Positions 8,872 to 18,381 are shown, numbered from the stretch's first letter. The stretch: 64,000 nucleotides of DNA from Paraburkholderia phenoliruptrix (GCF_019511605.1 NZ_JAEUAV010000005.1:225854-289853); one strand, 5' to 3'. The notes: generated by a model from the letters alone, not told the origin. Translations and numbers: made by a program.

Positions 8872-9924
8872 ATGATTTATACGGAACAACGCGCCGTCAC
8901 GCCGGAAGTGTCGATCATCATTCCGGTGTACAACGAGGAAGCCGGACTGGCAGCGCTCTTCGCGCGGCTTTACCCGGCGCTCGACGCGCTCGGCACGTCC
9001 TATGAAGTGATCTTCATCAACGACGGCAGCCGCGACAAATCTCCCGCGCTGCTCGCCGAGCAGTTCCGCGCGCGCCCGGACACAACCCGCGTGATCCTGC
9101 TCAACGGCAATTACGGGCAGCACATGGCGATCCTCGCGGGCTTCGAGCAGTCGCGCGGCGAGATCGTCATCACGCTCGACGCCGATCTGCAGAACCCGCC
9201 CGAGGAGATCGGCAAGCTCGTGAACAAGATGCACGAGGGCTTCGATTACGTCGGCACCATTCGGCTGCAACGCCAGGACAGCCTGTGGCGCCGCAAAGCG
9301 TCGCGCGCGATGAACCGCCTGCGCGAGCGCATTACCCACATCAAGATGACCGACCAGGGCTGCATGCTGCGCGCGTACAGCCGGCACATCATCGACACCA
9401 TCAATCGTTGCGGCGAAATCAACACCTTCATTCCGGCGCTCGCCTACACGTTCGCGCAGAATCCGGTGGAGATCGAGGTCGCGCACGAGGAGCGCTTCGC
9501 AGGCGAATCGAAGTACTCGCTGTATTCGCTGATCCGCCTGAATTTCGACCTGGTGACCGGCTTCTCCGTCGTGCCGCTGCAGTGGCTGTCGTTCATCGGC
9601 GTAATCCTGTCGCTCGGCTCGGCGGCGCTCTTCGTGCTGCTGCTGATTCGCCGCTTCATCATCGGCGCGGAAGTTCAGGGCGTGTTCACGCTGTTTGCGA
9701 TTACGTTCTTCCTGCTGGGCGTGATCATCTTCGCGCTCGGGCTGCTCGGCGAGTACATCGGGCGGATTTATCAGCAGGTGCGCGCGCGCCCGCGCTATCT
9801 GGTGCAGACCATTCTCGAAGAGCGCAACGGCACCGCGGTGGCGGACGTGCCGCGCCAGACGGTGGTGCAGGCGATTCGGCCGGCGCCCATCGCCGAGGAG
9901 CGCAACGAGGGTCCTGACCGATGA
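8872..9924 (+). CDS. arnC: Undecaprenyl-phosphate L-Ara4FN transferase
   Basis: GT2-family glycosyltransferase that puts formylated L-Ara4N onto undecaprenyl phosphate at the inner face of the cytoplasmic membrane. The nucleotide-sugar fold begins IIIPVYNEEAGLAALF, and LDADLQNPPEEI carries the DXD-type metal-binding residues. Two membrane helices follow at about residues 235-260 and 270-300 (LSFIGVILSLGSAALFVLLL; FTLFAITFFLLGVIIFALGL). At 350 aa it is slightly longer than E. coli ArnC because of a hydrophilic C-terminal tail. Its TGA overlaps the ATG of the next gene (ATGA at 9921), pointing to translational coupling. Confidence 0.95.
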   Translation: MIYTEQRAVTPEVSIIIPVYNEEAGLAALFARLYPALDALGTSYEVIFINDGSRDKSPALLAEQFRARPDTTRVILLNGNYGQHMAILAGFEQSRGEIVITLDADLQNPPEEIGKLVNKMHEGFDYVGTIRLQRQDSLWRRKASRAMNRLRERITHIKMTDQGCMLRAYSRHIIDTINRCGEINTFIPALAYTFAQNPVEIEVAHEERFAGESKYSLYSLIRLNFDLVTGFSVVPLQWLSFIGVILSLGSAALFVLLLIRRFIIGAEVQGVFTLFAITFFLLGVIIFALGLLGEYIGRIYQQVRARPRYLVQTILEERNGTAVADVPRQTVVQAIRPAPIAEERNEGPDR

Positions 9925-10856
9925 AACCGCGCGCCGTCGTATTCGCGTATCACAACGTCGGCGTGCGCTGCCTGCAGGTGCTGCTCGCGCGCGGCGTGGA
10001 GGTGGCGCTCGTCGTCACCCACGAGGACAGCCCGACCGAGAACATCTGGTTCGGCAGCGTCGCGAGCGTGGCGGCCGAGCACGGCATTGCCGTCGTGACG
10101 CCCGCCGATCCGAAAAGCCCAGAATTGCGTGCAGCCATTAGCGCGGCGCGCCCGGACTTCATTTTTTCGTTCTACTACCGCCACATGCTGCCGGTCGACC
10201 TGCTCGCGCTCGCCGCGCGCGGCGCCTACAACATGCACGGCTCGCTGCTGCCCAAGTACCGGGGCCGGGTGCCCACCAACTGGGCGGTGCTGCACGGCGA
10301 AACCGAAACCGGCGCGACGCTGCACGAAATGGCCGCCAAGCCCGACGCGGGCGCGATCATTGCGCAGACGCCCGTGCCGATCCTGCCGGACGACACCGCC
10401 GCGCAAGTGTTCGACAAGGTCACCGTGGCCGCCGAGCAGACCCTGTGGCGCGTGCTGCCCGCGCTGCTCGCGGGCGAGGCGCCGCATCTGCCGAACGATC
10501 TGTCGCACGGCAGCTATTTCGGCGGGCGCAAGCCCGAAGACGGCCGCATCGACTGGAGCCAGCCGGCACAGCAGGTGTACAACCTGATTCGCGCGGTCGC
10601 GCCGCCCTATCCCGGCGCGTTTACCGACATCGACGGCCGCCGTTTCGTGGTTGCGCGCGCGCGCCTCGCGACGCCCGGCGCGCTTCGCTCCGATTTGCCG
10701 CCGGGCCTGCACGTAAGCGATAATGCCGTTTTCGCGATATGCGGCGACGGTCGCGCGATCGCGGTCCACGAATTGCGGCACCAGCACGACGGCAGCGAAA
10801 CCGTCGTCACCCCGGCCGAATTCGCCCAGTTCCTCCAAACTCCCCGACATTTATGA
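9921..10856 (+). CDS. arnA1: UDP-L-Ara4N formyltransferase (stand-alone ArnA N-domain)
   Basis: Matches the N-terminal, formyl-tetrahydrofolate-dependent half of the bifunctional E. coli ArnA. The catalytic triad of that domain is seen as N104 and H106 in YNMHGSLLPKYRG and D142 in KPDAGAI. A C-terminal OB-like region follows. At 311 aa it contains only this domain; the decarboxylase half is encoded by the next gene with an ATGA overlap at 10853. The split is typical of Burkholderia-type arn clusters. Formylation makes the ArnC reaction favourable; ArnD later removes the formyl group. Confidence 0.93.
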   Translation: MKPRAVVFAYHNVGVRCLQVLLARGVEVALVVTHEDSPTENIWFGSVASVAAEHGIAVVTPADPKSPELRAAISAARPDFIFSFYYRHMLPVDLLALAARGAYNMHGSLLPKYRGRVPTNWAVLHGETETGATLHEMAAKPDAGAIIAQTPVPILPDDTAAQVFDKVTVAAEQTLWRVLPALLAGEAPHLPNDLSHGSYFGGRKPEDGRIDWSQPAQQVYNLIRAVAPPYPGAFTDIDGRRFVVARARLATPGALRSDLPPGLHVSDNAVFAICGDGRAIAVHELRHQHDGSETVVTPAEFAQFLQTPRHL

Positions 10857-11899
10857 AGAAAGTCCTGATCCTGGGTGTGAACGGCTTCATCGGCCATCAC
10901 CTGTCCAAACGCATTCTCGAAACGACCGATTGGGAAGTCTTCGGGATGGACATGCAGACAGAACGTCTGGGCGATCTCATCAATCATGAGCGGATGCACT
11001 TTTTCGAAGGCGACATCACGATCAACAAGGAGTGGGTCGAATATCACATCAGGAAGTGCGATGTGATTCTGCCGCTGGTCGCGATCGCCACGCCCGCCAC
11101 CTACGTGAAGCAGCCGCTGCGCGTGTTCGAACTCGACTTCGAGGCGAACCTGCCGATCGTGCGCTCGGCCGTCAAGTACGGCAAGCACCTCGTGTTTCCG
11201 TCCACCTCCGAGGTCTACGGCATGTGCACGGACGAGCAGTTCGATCCGGAAGAATCGCAACTGTCGTATGGCCCGATCAACAAGCCACGCTGGATCTATG
11301 CGTGCTCGAAGCAGTTGATGGACCGCGTGATCTGGGGCTACGGCATGGAGGGCCTGAACTTCACGCTGTTCCGTCCGTTCAACTGGATCGGCCCGGGCCT
11401 CGACTCGATCTACACGCCGAAGGAAGGCAGCTCGCGCGTGGTCACGCAGTTCCTCGGCCATATCGTGCGCGGCGAGAACATCAGCCTCGTGGACGGCGGC
11501 GCGCAAAAGCGCGCGTTCACGGATATCGACGACGGCATCGGCGCGCTGATGAAGATCATCGAGAACAAGAACGGCGTGGCGACGGGCAAGATCTACAACA
11601 TCGGCAATCCGACCAACAACTTCTCGGTGCGCGAGCTCGCACACAAGATGCTCGCGCTTGCGGCTGAATTCCCCGAATACGCAGACAGCGCCAAGCAGGT
11701 GCAACTGGTCGAGACCTCGTCCGGTGCGTACTACGGCGCGGGCTATCAGGACGTGCAGAACCGCGTGCCGAAGATCGACAACACGATGCAGGAACTCGGC
11801 TGGGCGCCCAAGTCGACCTTCGACGAAGCGCTGCGCAAGATTTTCGAAGCGTATCGGGGCCATGTTGCTGAAGCGCGCGCACTCGTCGAACAGCAATAA
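10853..11899 (+). CDS. arnA2: UDP-glucuronate decarboxylase (stand-alone ArnA C-domain)
   Basis: NAD-dependent extended SDR enzyme equivalent to the C-terminal half of E. coli ArnA. It oxidises and decarboxylates UDP-glucuronic acid to UDP-4-keto-pentose. The NAD-binding motif GVNGFIGHHL is at residues 8-17, FPSTSEVYGM supplies the catalytic Ser/Thr, and YACSKQLMDR the Tyr-Lys pair. FNWIGPGLDSIYTP and RAFTDIDDGI are family signatures. The start ATG at 10853 overlaps the TGA of the formyltransferase, so the two halves of the ancestral enzyme are probably made in equal amounts. Length 348 aa. Confidence 0.95.
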   Translation: MKKVLILGVNGFIGHHLSKRILETTDWEVFGMDMQTERLGDLINHERMHFFEGDITINKEWVEYHIRKCDVILPLVAIATPATYVKQPLRVFELDFEANLPIVRSAVKYGKHLVFPSTSEVYGMCTDEQFDPEESQLSYGPINKPRWIYACSKQLMDRVIWGYGMEGLNFTLFRPFNWIGPGLDSIYTPKEGSSRVVTQFLGHIVRGENISLVDGGAQKRAFTDIDDGIGALMKIIENKNGVATGKIYNIGNPTNNFSVRELAHKMLALAAEFPEYADSAKQVQLVETSSGAYYGAGYQDVQNRVPKIDNTMQELGWAPKSTFDEALRKIFEAYRGHVAEARALVEQQ

Positions 11900-11908
11900 G
11901 GGCTGATC

Positions 11909-12802
11909 TTGGCCCGTATCGTGCTGAAGATCGACGTCGACACGCTGCGCGGCACCCGCGAAGGCGTGCCGAACCTCGCGCGTATCTTCGACCGCTTCAA
12001 GGCGCGCGCCACTTTCCTCTTCAGCCTCGGGCCCGACCACACCGGTTGGGCGATGCGCCGCGTGCTGCGCCCGGGCTTCCTGCAGAAAGTGTCGCGCACC
12101 TCGGTGGTCGAGCACTACGGGCTCAGGCAGTTGATGTACGGCGTGCTGCTGCCGGGGCCGGACATCGGCGTGAAAGCGTCGGCAGAAATGCGCGCGATTC
12201 ACGAAGCCGGTTTCGAGTGCGGCATCCACACGTGGGACCACGTGTACTGGCAGGACAACGTTCGCTCGAAAGACCGCGCGTGGACAGCCGCACAAATGCA
12301 GAAAAGCTACGCGCGCTTCGTCGATATTTTCGGCGCGCCGCCCGTCACGCACGGCGCGGCAGGCTGGCAGATGAACGGCCATGCGTTCGAGCAGATCGAC
12401 GCCTGGGGCATGCACTACGCGTCCGACGGCCGCGGCCATTCGCCGTACCTGCCGGTCGTGGACGGCAAGACGCTCGCTCACGTGCAAATGCCGACCACGC
12501 TGCCCACGCTCGACGAAGTGCTCGGCGTGAACGGGGTGGACGAACACAACGTCGCCGCCTTCATGTTGACGCACACGGAAAACAATCCGCACGATCAGGT
12601 CTTCACGCTGCACGCGGAACTGGAAGGCCAGAAGCTCGCGCCAATCTTCGAGCAATTGCTGGAAGGCTGGCGGGCGCAAGGCCACACGTTTGCGACCATG
12701 GGCGACTACCACGCGGCGCTGGACCGCAGCGCGCTGCCATCGTACCCTGTTACGTGGGGCGAAATTCCAGGGCGCTCCGGCGAGCTGATCGTCCAGCCAT
12801 GA
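11909..12802 (+). CDS. arnD: 4-deoxy-4-formamido-L-arabinose-phosphoundecaprenol deformylase
   Basis: Polysaccharide-deacetylase (NodB) family protein that removes the formyl group from undecaprenyl-phosphate-L-Ara4FN before flipping. The metal-binding aspartate lies in KIDVDTLRGTREG at the N-terminus and the histidines in GIHTWDHVYW near residue 110. The likely start is TTG at 11909, 9 bases after the stop of the decarboxylase gene. At 297 aa the length is normal. This gene completes the L-Ara4N route; the next gene (bcp) belongs to another function. Confidence 0.93.
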   Translation: MARIVLKIDVDTLRGTREGVPNLARIFDRFKARATFLFSLGPDHTGWAMRRVLRPGFLQKVSRTSVVEHYGLRQLMYGVLLPGPDIGVKASAEMRAIHEAGFECGIHTWDHVYWQDNVRSKDRAWTAAQMQKSYARFVDIFGAPPVTHGAAGWQMNGHAFEQIDAWGMHYASDGRGHSPYLPVVDGKTLAHVQMPTTLPTLDEVLGVNGVDEHNVAAFMLTHTENNPHDQVFTLHAELEGQKLAPIFEQLLEGWRAQGHTFATMGDYHAALDRSALPSYPVTWGEIPGRSGELIVQP

Positions 12803-12990
12803 CGGGTCGGCCGGCCTGCCGGACCGACACAACCGCTGGCTTGCGGTCCGCCAACCCCGCCCTGACGAGCCCAGCCGCCACGCGAGCGTGTGCGTACCGG
12901 CAGCCCCTCCCAAAAAATGTCTCGATGCCAGGTCCGCGCCGCCGTGACGGATTCACGCGGCGGCGCCGACCATCACAACCGGAGAATCTT

Positions 12991-13452
12991 GTGCCCATCG
13001 CAGTCGATCAACCTATCCCCGACTTCACCGCTGCCGCTACCGGAGGTGAGATCACGCTGTCCAGTCTGCGGGGTAAGAAGGTGGTGCTGTATTTTTATCC
13101 GAAGGACAACACGCCGGGCTGCACGACCGAAGGTCTGCAGTTCCGCGATCTGTATCCGAAGTTCAAGAAGGCCGGCAGCGAGATTCTCGGCGTCTCGCGC
13201 GACAGCCTGCGCTCCCATGAGAACTTCAAGGCGAAGCTCGAACTGCCCTTCCCGCTCATCTCCGACCCGGAAGAAAAGCTGTGCGCGCTCTTTAACGTCA
13301 TCAAAATGAAGAAAATGTATGGCAAGGAAGTACGGGGAATCGAACGCTCCACCTTTCTCATCGACGCCGACGGCGTGCTTCGCGCAGAGTGGCGCGGCGT
13401 GAAAGTGCCCGGCCATGTCGAGGACATTCTGGAGGCTGTACAAGCGCTGTGA
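12991..13452 (+). CDS. bcp: Thioredoxin-dependent peroxiredoxin (Bcp/PrxQ)
   Basis: Reduces hydroperoxides using thioredoxin. The peroxidatic cysteine C44 sits in KDNTPGCTTEG. The residue five places later, a cysteine (C50) in E. coli Bcp, is leucine here; the only other cysteine is C98 in EEKLCALF, equivalent to E. coli C99. It may therefore act as a 1-Cys enzyme or use a different resolving partner. The GTG at 12991, preceded by GGAGA at 12981, gives 153 aa, the family length. It follows arnD by about 190 bases on the same strand and may have its own promoter. Confidence 0.92.
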   Translation: MPIAVDQPIPDFTAAATGGEITLSSLRGKKVVLYFYPKDNTPGCTTEGLQFRDLYPKFKKAGSEILGVSRDSLRSHENFKAKLELPFPLISDPEEKLCALFNVIKMKKMYGKEVRGIERSTFLIDADGVLRAEWRGVKVPGHVEDILEAVQAL

Positions 13453-13808
13453 GGCGCGCTATATTGGGTTGCAATGAGTGCCTGTCCATCCCAAATTTTT
13501 CGCTGCTGCGCAAGGCTTGACGGTCGTGTCGGTCATGGCAACCGATCCGTCGAAGTCGTGAGGCGCAACGCGAACACCGTAGGCGAGCCGCTTGCCCCGT
13601 ACGACGGGGCGGCGGCTTTTTTAATTGCGCGCAGCCGTTCGTTCACTCGGCCGCGCGCTTTCCGTTAAGGAGCCGATCGAAGAAGAGGCGAACTGGCATC
13701 TTTAGACCGAATGCGCGCCTCCGGGCGCAAACTGCGTGCGCGACATCGGCACCGGCAGAATGCGACAGGCGGCGCACGATATGTGACCCGATTATTCCGA
13801 GGGAAACC
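13453..13808. other. Intergenic region bcp / phoH
   Basis: A 356-base gap. It holds a hairpin followed by a T-run at 13587-13622 and an otherwise featureless stretch leading to the PhoH start. No convincing coding frame. The roughly 130 bases between the bcp stop and the hairpin could carry a small RNA, but no promoter is evident. Confidence 0.6.
13587..13622 (+). terminator. Intrinsic terminator after bcp
   Basis: The stem GCCGC..GCCCCG pairs with CGGGGC..GCGGC around the loop TACGA, with a small internal loop, and is followed directly by six T residues. Orientation fits the bcp transcript. Confidence 0.75.
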
Positions 13809-15650
13809 ATGCCTTTGCCTACCCCCCCGAGCAAGCTCGGCAATCTCCTGCCACCTGACGAATACAAGGCCAAGGCCGCCACTCCGGCGCGCTCAGCAGC
13901 AAAGAAACAGCCCGAGGGAGAGTCCGCGGAACCGGCCGACTACGGTCGCGCGAACGTCGCCACGCCCATGGCGCATGCCGCCAATGCGGCGACCACCTTG
14001 CGACCCGTGCCGGCGTCGTCGGCTTCCGCTGCAGCGTCTACTGCCGCGGGCGAGACCGCTCAGGCACGCGGCGCGTCGGGCTCCGGCCGCAAGACGAGGC
14101 AAACCGCCGCGCTGCTGCAGCCGGTTCCGGCAGCCGAGCCGCAGCCGGTCGTCGCGCGCAAGCCCGGCGCGAAAGAGCCCGTGGCCAGCACGGCCGCCGC
14201 AGCGCCCACCGCGCGCGGCACCAGCAAGAAACGCGGTGCGGCTGCGCAGCCGGTCGAGATCCAGAAGCTTTTCGTGCTCGACACGAACGTGCTGATGCAC
14301 GACCCGAGCTGCCTGTTCCGCTTCGAGGAACACGACGTCTATCTGCCCATGATGACGTTGGAAGAGCTCGACAACCACAAGAAGGGCATGTCGGAAGTCG
14401 CGCGTAACGCCCGCCAGGTGAGCCGCACGCTCGACGCGCTGGTCGCGAACGCAGGCAACATGTCCGACGGCATCTCGCTTGCACGTCTGGGCAGCCGCGA
14501 GGCGTCCGGGCGCCTGTACTTCCAGACGAAGCTGACGGCCATCGAGCCGGTCGAAGGTCTGCCGGAAGGCAAGGCCGACAATCAGATTCTCGGCGTGGTG
14601 CGCGCGTTGCAGCGCGACCGTTCGGATCGCCAGGTCGTGCTGGTGTCGAAGGACATCAACATGCGCATCAAGGCGCATGCGCTCGGCTTGCCGGCCGAAG
14701 ATTACTTCAACGACCAGGTGCTCGAAGACAGCGACTTGCTGTACTCGGGCATCCGCGCGTTGCCGCAAGACTTCTGGACGCGGCACGCGAAGGGCATGGA
14801 GAGCTGGCAGGACACCAAGACCGGCACCACGTATTACCGCGTGACCGGGCCGCTGTGTCCGTCGATGCTCGTCAACGAATTCGTCTATCTGGAGCCGCAG
14901 AACGGCGAGCCGGCCTTTCACGCGCTGGTGCGCGAACTGAACGGCAAGACGGCGCTGCTGCAAACGCTACGTGATTACGGCCACCACAAGAACAACGTGT
15001 GGGGCATTACCGCGCGCAACCGCGAGCAGAACTTCGCGCTGAATCTGTTGATGAACCCCGAGATCGACTTCGTGACGCTGCTGGGTCAGGCGGGCACCGG
15101 CAAAACGCTGGTCGCGCTCGCAGCGGGACTCGCGCAGGTGCTCGACGACAAACGCTACAACGAGATCATCGTCACGCGTGCGACGGTGCCCGTCGGCGAG
15201 GACATCGGCTTCCTGCCTGGTACAGAAGAGGAAAAAATGCAGCCGTGGATGGGTGCATTCGACGACAACCTCGAAGTGCTGCAGAAAACCGATGACGCTG
15301 CCGGCGAATGGGGCCGCGCCGCTACGCAGGAACTGATCCGCTCGCGCCTGAAGATCAAGAGCATGAATTTCATGCGCGGCCGTACGTTCGTGGACAAGTA
15401 TCTGATCATCGACGAGGCGCAAAACCTTACGCCCAAGCAGATGAAAACGCTCGTCACGCGTGCAGGCCCGGGCACGAAGATCATCTGCCTCGGCAACATC
15501 GCGCAGATCGATACGCCGTATCTGACGGAAGGCAGTTCGGGTTTGACGTACGTGGTCGACCGCTTCAAGGGCTGGGCACACAGCGGTCACGTGACGCTGG
15601 CGCGCGGCGAACGTTCGCGCCTTGCGGATTACGCGTCGGAAATCCTTTAA
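13809..15650 (+). CDS. phoH: PIN-domain plus PhoH-family ATPase
   Basis: Two-domain protein of 613 aa. Residues 1-150 are a low-complexity Ala/Pro/Lys tail. A PIN-type RNase domain starts near residue 152 (KLFVLDTNVLMHDP, acidic residue in motif 1; LEELDNHKKG next). A PhoH ATPase domain fills the C-terminal third, with Walker A GQAGTGKT near 427 and Walker B LIIDEAQN near 531. PIN-PhoH proteins are RNA helicase/nuclease candidates; despite the PhoH name, a phosphate-starvation role is not established in this lineage. A strong terminator follows at 15689. Confidence 0.93.
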   Translation: MPLPTPPSKLGNLLPPDEYKAKAATPARSAAKKQPEGESAEPADYGRANVATPMAHAANAATTLRPVPASSASAAASTAAGETAQARGASGSGRKTRQTAALLQPVPAAEPQPVVARKPGAKEPVASTAAAAPTARGTSKKRGAAAQPVEIQKLFVLDTNVLMHDPSCLFRFEEHDVYLPMMTLEELDNHKKGMSEVARNARQVSRTLDALVANAGNMSDGISLARLGSREASGRLYFQTKLTAIEPVEGLPEGKADNQILGVVRALQRDRSDRQVVLVSKDINMRIKAHALGLPAEDYFNDQVLEDSDLLYSGIRALPQDFWTRHAKGMESWQDTKTGTTYYRVTGPLCPSMLVNEFVYLEPQNGEPAFHALVRELNGKTALLQTLRDYGHHKNNVWGITARNREQNFALNLLMNPEIDFVTLLGQAGTGKTLVALAAGLAQVLDDKRYNEIIVTRATVPVGEDIGFLPGTEEEKMQPWMGAFDDNLEVLQKTDDAAGEWGRAATQELIRSRLKIKSMNFMRGRTFVDKYLIIDEAQNLTPKQMKTLVTRAGPGTKIICLGNIAQIDTPYLTEGSSGLTYVVDRFKGWAHSGHVTLARGERSRLADYASEIL

Positions 15651-15688
15651 AAATCAAACGGCTGCCTGTAACGGGCGGCGCAACAGTG

Positions 15689-15725
15689 AGCCGCGCCCCG
15701 AGCATTCGGGGCGCGGCTTTTTTCT
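15689..15725 (+). terminator. Intrinsic terminator after phoH
   Basis: A perfect 13-base-pair stem AGCCGCGCCCCGA / TCGGGGCGCGGCT with the loop GCAT is followed by a T-run. It closes the phoH transcript. Confidence 0.92.
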
Positions 15726-15866
15726 GCCTGTTGCGTCTTTGGCGAGCAACACTTAGCGCAGCAACTTCAAGTAATTTGTCAAGAGTTCTTGCCGCTTTTG
15801 CGTTTCACCGGCTACCATCCGGACATCGTCCGCCTTTAAACGAGCGTTTACCGCCCTCTGCCCTTC

Positions 15867-17120
15867 ATGCGCCGACTCGCCTTTTCACTGCTGACCGTCC
15901 TGCTGCTCGCCGCATGTGCCGGCGCGCCGCAGAAGACCTCGCGCAGTTCGGGAAGCCCGGTTGTCGTGGCGAACGGCACGTATCGGGCGCCGCCGCCGGG
16001 TTTTCCCAACTTCGTGGATCACAGCATCGGCCGCGAGGAAATTTCGATTCAGGCTATGAGCCTTGTCGGCGTGCCCTACCGTTGGGGCGGCAACACGCCG
16101 GACAGCGGCTTCGATTGCAGCGGCCTCGTTCGCTATGTGGTGGCGCGCGCCGCCTCGGTGAACCTGCCGCGCACGACCGCGGATATGAGCGGGCGGGGCG
16201 AATCCGTCGAACCTGACGAAATAGCGCCCGGCGACCTGATCTTTTTCAACACGACCGGGCGCCCCCATTCGCACGTAGGCATCTACGTGGGCAAACTGCG
16301 CTTTGTCAACGCGCCGTCGACGGGCGGCACCGTGCGGCTCGATTACTTGACCAACCCCTATTGGGCAAAGCGGTTTGACGGTATCCGCCGGGTGGCTGGG
16401 CCGGCCGCGAAGCCCGCGCCATTCGACGCGCCGAGCTACCAGGCGGCCACGCCGCAGCCGGAGCGGGCAGCGGCGCTGGCGGCGGCAAGTGCGTACGGCG
16501 GTGCTCGGGCGAGCGCGGCGAATGCGCCGTCGGGCGCCGGCAGATCGGCTGCGAGTTATGCCGCCGCTTCCTCGCCTTCGCAAGACAGCGCTCGGGCCGC
16601 AGCGGCGGCTGAGCCGCGCACGCCGTCGACGGCAACTACGGATCCCGCCGTGGCCGCGCTGCCCACGACGCGGGCGCCGCAAGCCGATCCGTTCGAACCG
16701 CCGCCACCGGGAATGAGTGCAGCGCAATTGCAGGCGCGCGCAGCGGGCGCGGTTTCGCCGACGCCGGTGGCCCCTTCGGCAACGACTGCATACGACAGCA
16801 GCGCTCCCGCGCCTCTCCAGGCCGCCGCTGCAGCACGCTCGGCGACCCAGCCAGCAAGCGCCGGCGCACCCGATGCGATCGACGCAGCCGCCGATGCGTT
16901 CGAGCCCCCGCCGCCCGCTTCCGTCGCCGCTCGCCAGGCACGCGTCGCTCAGCAAAGCCAGCAGACGCAGCAGGCCCCGCTCGCTCAGCAAGCGAATCAG
17001 CCGCGAACCGACGACGGCGCCGTGCAGATCATGCGAGCGTCGACCGCCTCGCGCAGCGTACCCGCCCCGTCCCAAACGAACGACGACCCGATTGCCCGGT
17101 TCGCCAACGGCAACTTCTAA
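15867..17120 (+). CDS. NlpC/P60 family lipoprotein, peptidoglycan hydrolase
   Basis: Secreted cysteine peptidase (C40) expected to cut peptide stems of peptidoglycan. The N-terminus is a lipoprotein signal with the lipobox LLAAC and the lipid-carrying Cys17. The catalytic domain spans about residues 55-175: Cys84 in SGFDCSGLVRY, His136 in HSHVGIYV, and the third polar residue is probably Asn148 (FVNAPSTGG). Residues 180-417 are a long Ala/Pro/Gln-rich region, with PFEPPPPGMSAAQLQAR and AFEPPPPASVAARQAR as a loose internal repeat. Such tails usually span the periplasm or tether to the wall. At 417 aa it is about twice a minimal family member. Confidence 0.9.
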   Translation: MRRLAFSLLTVLLLAACAGAPQKTSRSSGSPVVVANGTYRAPPPGFPNFVDHSIGREEISIQAMSLVGVPYRWGGNTPDSGFDCSGLVRYVVARAASVNLPRTTADMSGRGESVEPDEIAPGDLIFFNTTGRPHSHVGIYVGKLRFVNAPSTGGTVRLDYLTNPYWAKRFDGIRRVAGPAAKPAPFDAPSYQAATPQPERAAALAAASAYGGARASAANAPSGAGRSAASYAAASSPSQDSARAAAAAEPRTPSTATTDPAVAALPTTRAPQADPFEPPPPGMSAAQLQARAAGAVSPTPVAPSATTAYDSSAPAPLQAAAAARSATQPASAGAPDAIDAAADAFEPPPPASVAARQARVAQQSQQTQQAPLAQQANQPRTDDGAVQIMRASTASRSVPAPSQTNDDPIARFANGNF

Positions 17121-17157
17121 CGCGAGGAACGGCCGATCGCTGACGCGGCAGCGCCGT

Positions 17158-18084
17158 TCAGACGCGCTGCGTGAGTTCGTCGAGCGTAATGGGCGCGGTG
17201 CCGACTTTGCCGACCACGATACCGGCTGCCACGTTGGCGAGCCGCGCGGCGCTTTCGACGTCGTGGCCCGCTGCCAACGCGGCGGCCATCGTGGCGATGA
17301 CCGTGTCGCCGGCGCCGGACACGTCGTAGACTTCGCGCGCCTGCGCCGGGATGCGGATGTGGCGATTCCCGACAAAGAGGCTCATGCCCTCCTCCGAGCG
17401 CGTGACAAGCAACGCGGCCAGCTCGAACTCGTCGCGCAGCGCGAACGCGCGCCGCTCGAAGTCGGCCTCGCAGGTCCACTTGCCTGCTGCCTGCGCGAAT
17501 TCGTCGCGATTCGGCGTGATGAGGCTCGCGCCGCGGTAGATCGAGTAATCCGGCCCTTTCGGATCGATCAGGATGGTCGCGCCGGCGGACCTCGCATCGG
17601 ACATCATCAGGGATAGATGAGCGAGCCCGCCCTTGCCGTAGTCCGAGAATACGACGGTCTTGCAGGCTTTCAACTTCTCACGGAATTGCGCCACCAGCGG
17701 AAACAGCAACTCGTGGTTTGGACGCTGCTCGAAATCGGCGCGCACGATCTGCTGGTTGCGCGAAATGACACGCAGCTTGACGGTGGTTTGCAGCGCCGCG
17801 TCGCGCAAAAACGTGCAACGAACATTGCGCGATTCCAGCAATGCCTGCAACGCGCGCCCGTCCGGATCGTCGCCGACCACCGACAGCAGTGTGACGTGTG
17901 CGCCCAGATTCACCACGTTGATGGCCACGTTGGCAGCGCCGCCCGCCACGTCGCCGGTGCGCTGAATGTGGACCACGGGCACCGGCGCCTCGGGCGAAAT
18001 GCGCGTGCTGTCTCCAAACCAGTATCGGTCCAGCATCACGTCACCCGCAACGATGACCGACGCCGACGAGCAATCCAGACTCAA
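17158..18084 (-). CDS. hldA: D-glycero-beta-D-manno-heptose-7-phosphate kinase
   Basis: PfkB-family sugar kinase for ADP-heptose synthesis, needed for the LPS inner core. Features: VAGDVMLDRYWFG at the N-terminus, RISPEAPVPVV, GGAANVAINV, and the C-terminal ATP-site motif DVSGAGDTVIA with the catalytic Asp. At 308 aa it holds only the kinase half of the bifunctional enterobacterial HldE; the adenylyltransferase must be encoded elsewhere. The TTG start at 18082-18084 is supported by AAGGAG seven bases upstream. It converges with the NlpC/P60 gene and diverges from the SDR gene. Confidence 0.93.
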   Translation of the reverse strand: MSLDCSSASVIVAGDVMLDRYWFGDSTRISPEAPVPVVHIQRTGDVAGGAANVAINVVNLGAHVTLLSVVGDDPDGRALQALLESRNVRCTFLRDAALQTTVKLRVISRNQQIVRADFEQRPNHELLFPLVAQFREKLKACKTVVFSDYGKGGLAHLSLMMSDARSAGATILIDPKGPDYSIYRGASLITPNRDEFAQAAGKWTCEADFERRAFALRDEFELAALLVTRSEEGMSLFVGNRHIRIPAQAREVYDVSGAGDTVIATMAAALAAGHDVESAARLANVAAGIVVGKVGTAPITLDELTQRV

Positions 18085-18381
18085 TTTGCGGCTCCTTCAG
18101 AATGACTACTTTTTCGACAGAGAAACATTGGTCGACCGCATGGCCAAATACTTCGTCATACTGACGAATCTGACAGCGAAAAACGCACACATTGTCACAA
18201 ATGAGATGGCGGCCCCAAGCGGCGCTGACGCCTTGGCGCAACGGTCACGATCAATCGGATTTTTCCGATTGACCTACGGCGAACACTACAGCGAACACCG
18301 CCCGGCGACGCGGTTGGTTCAACACGCGGGCGTCGCCGATCTGCTATCGTCATCGGTATTCTTCTGAAGCGGGTGACGACA

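Noticed and set aside
10607..12913. A 768-codon open frame antisense to the arn genes
   Set aside because: It lies opposite well-supported arn genes, is Arg/His/Val-rich without family resemblance, and is the mirror frame expected from GC-rich third positions.
12046..12990. N-terminal extension of bcp over arnD
   Set aside because: Arg-rich out-of-frame reading of arnD; the GTG at 12991 with GGAGA gives the family N-terminus.
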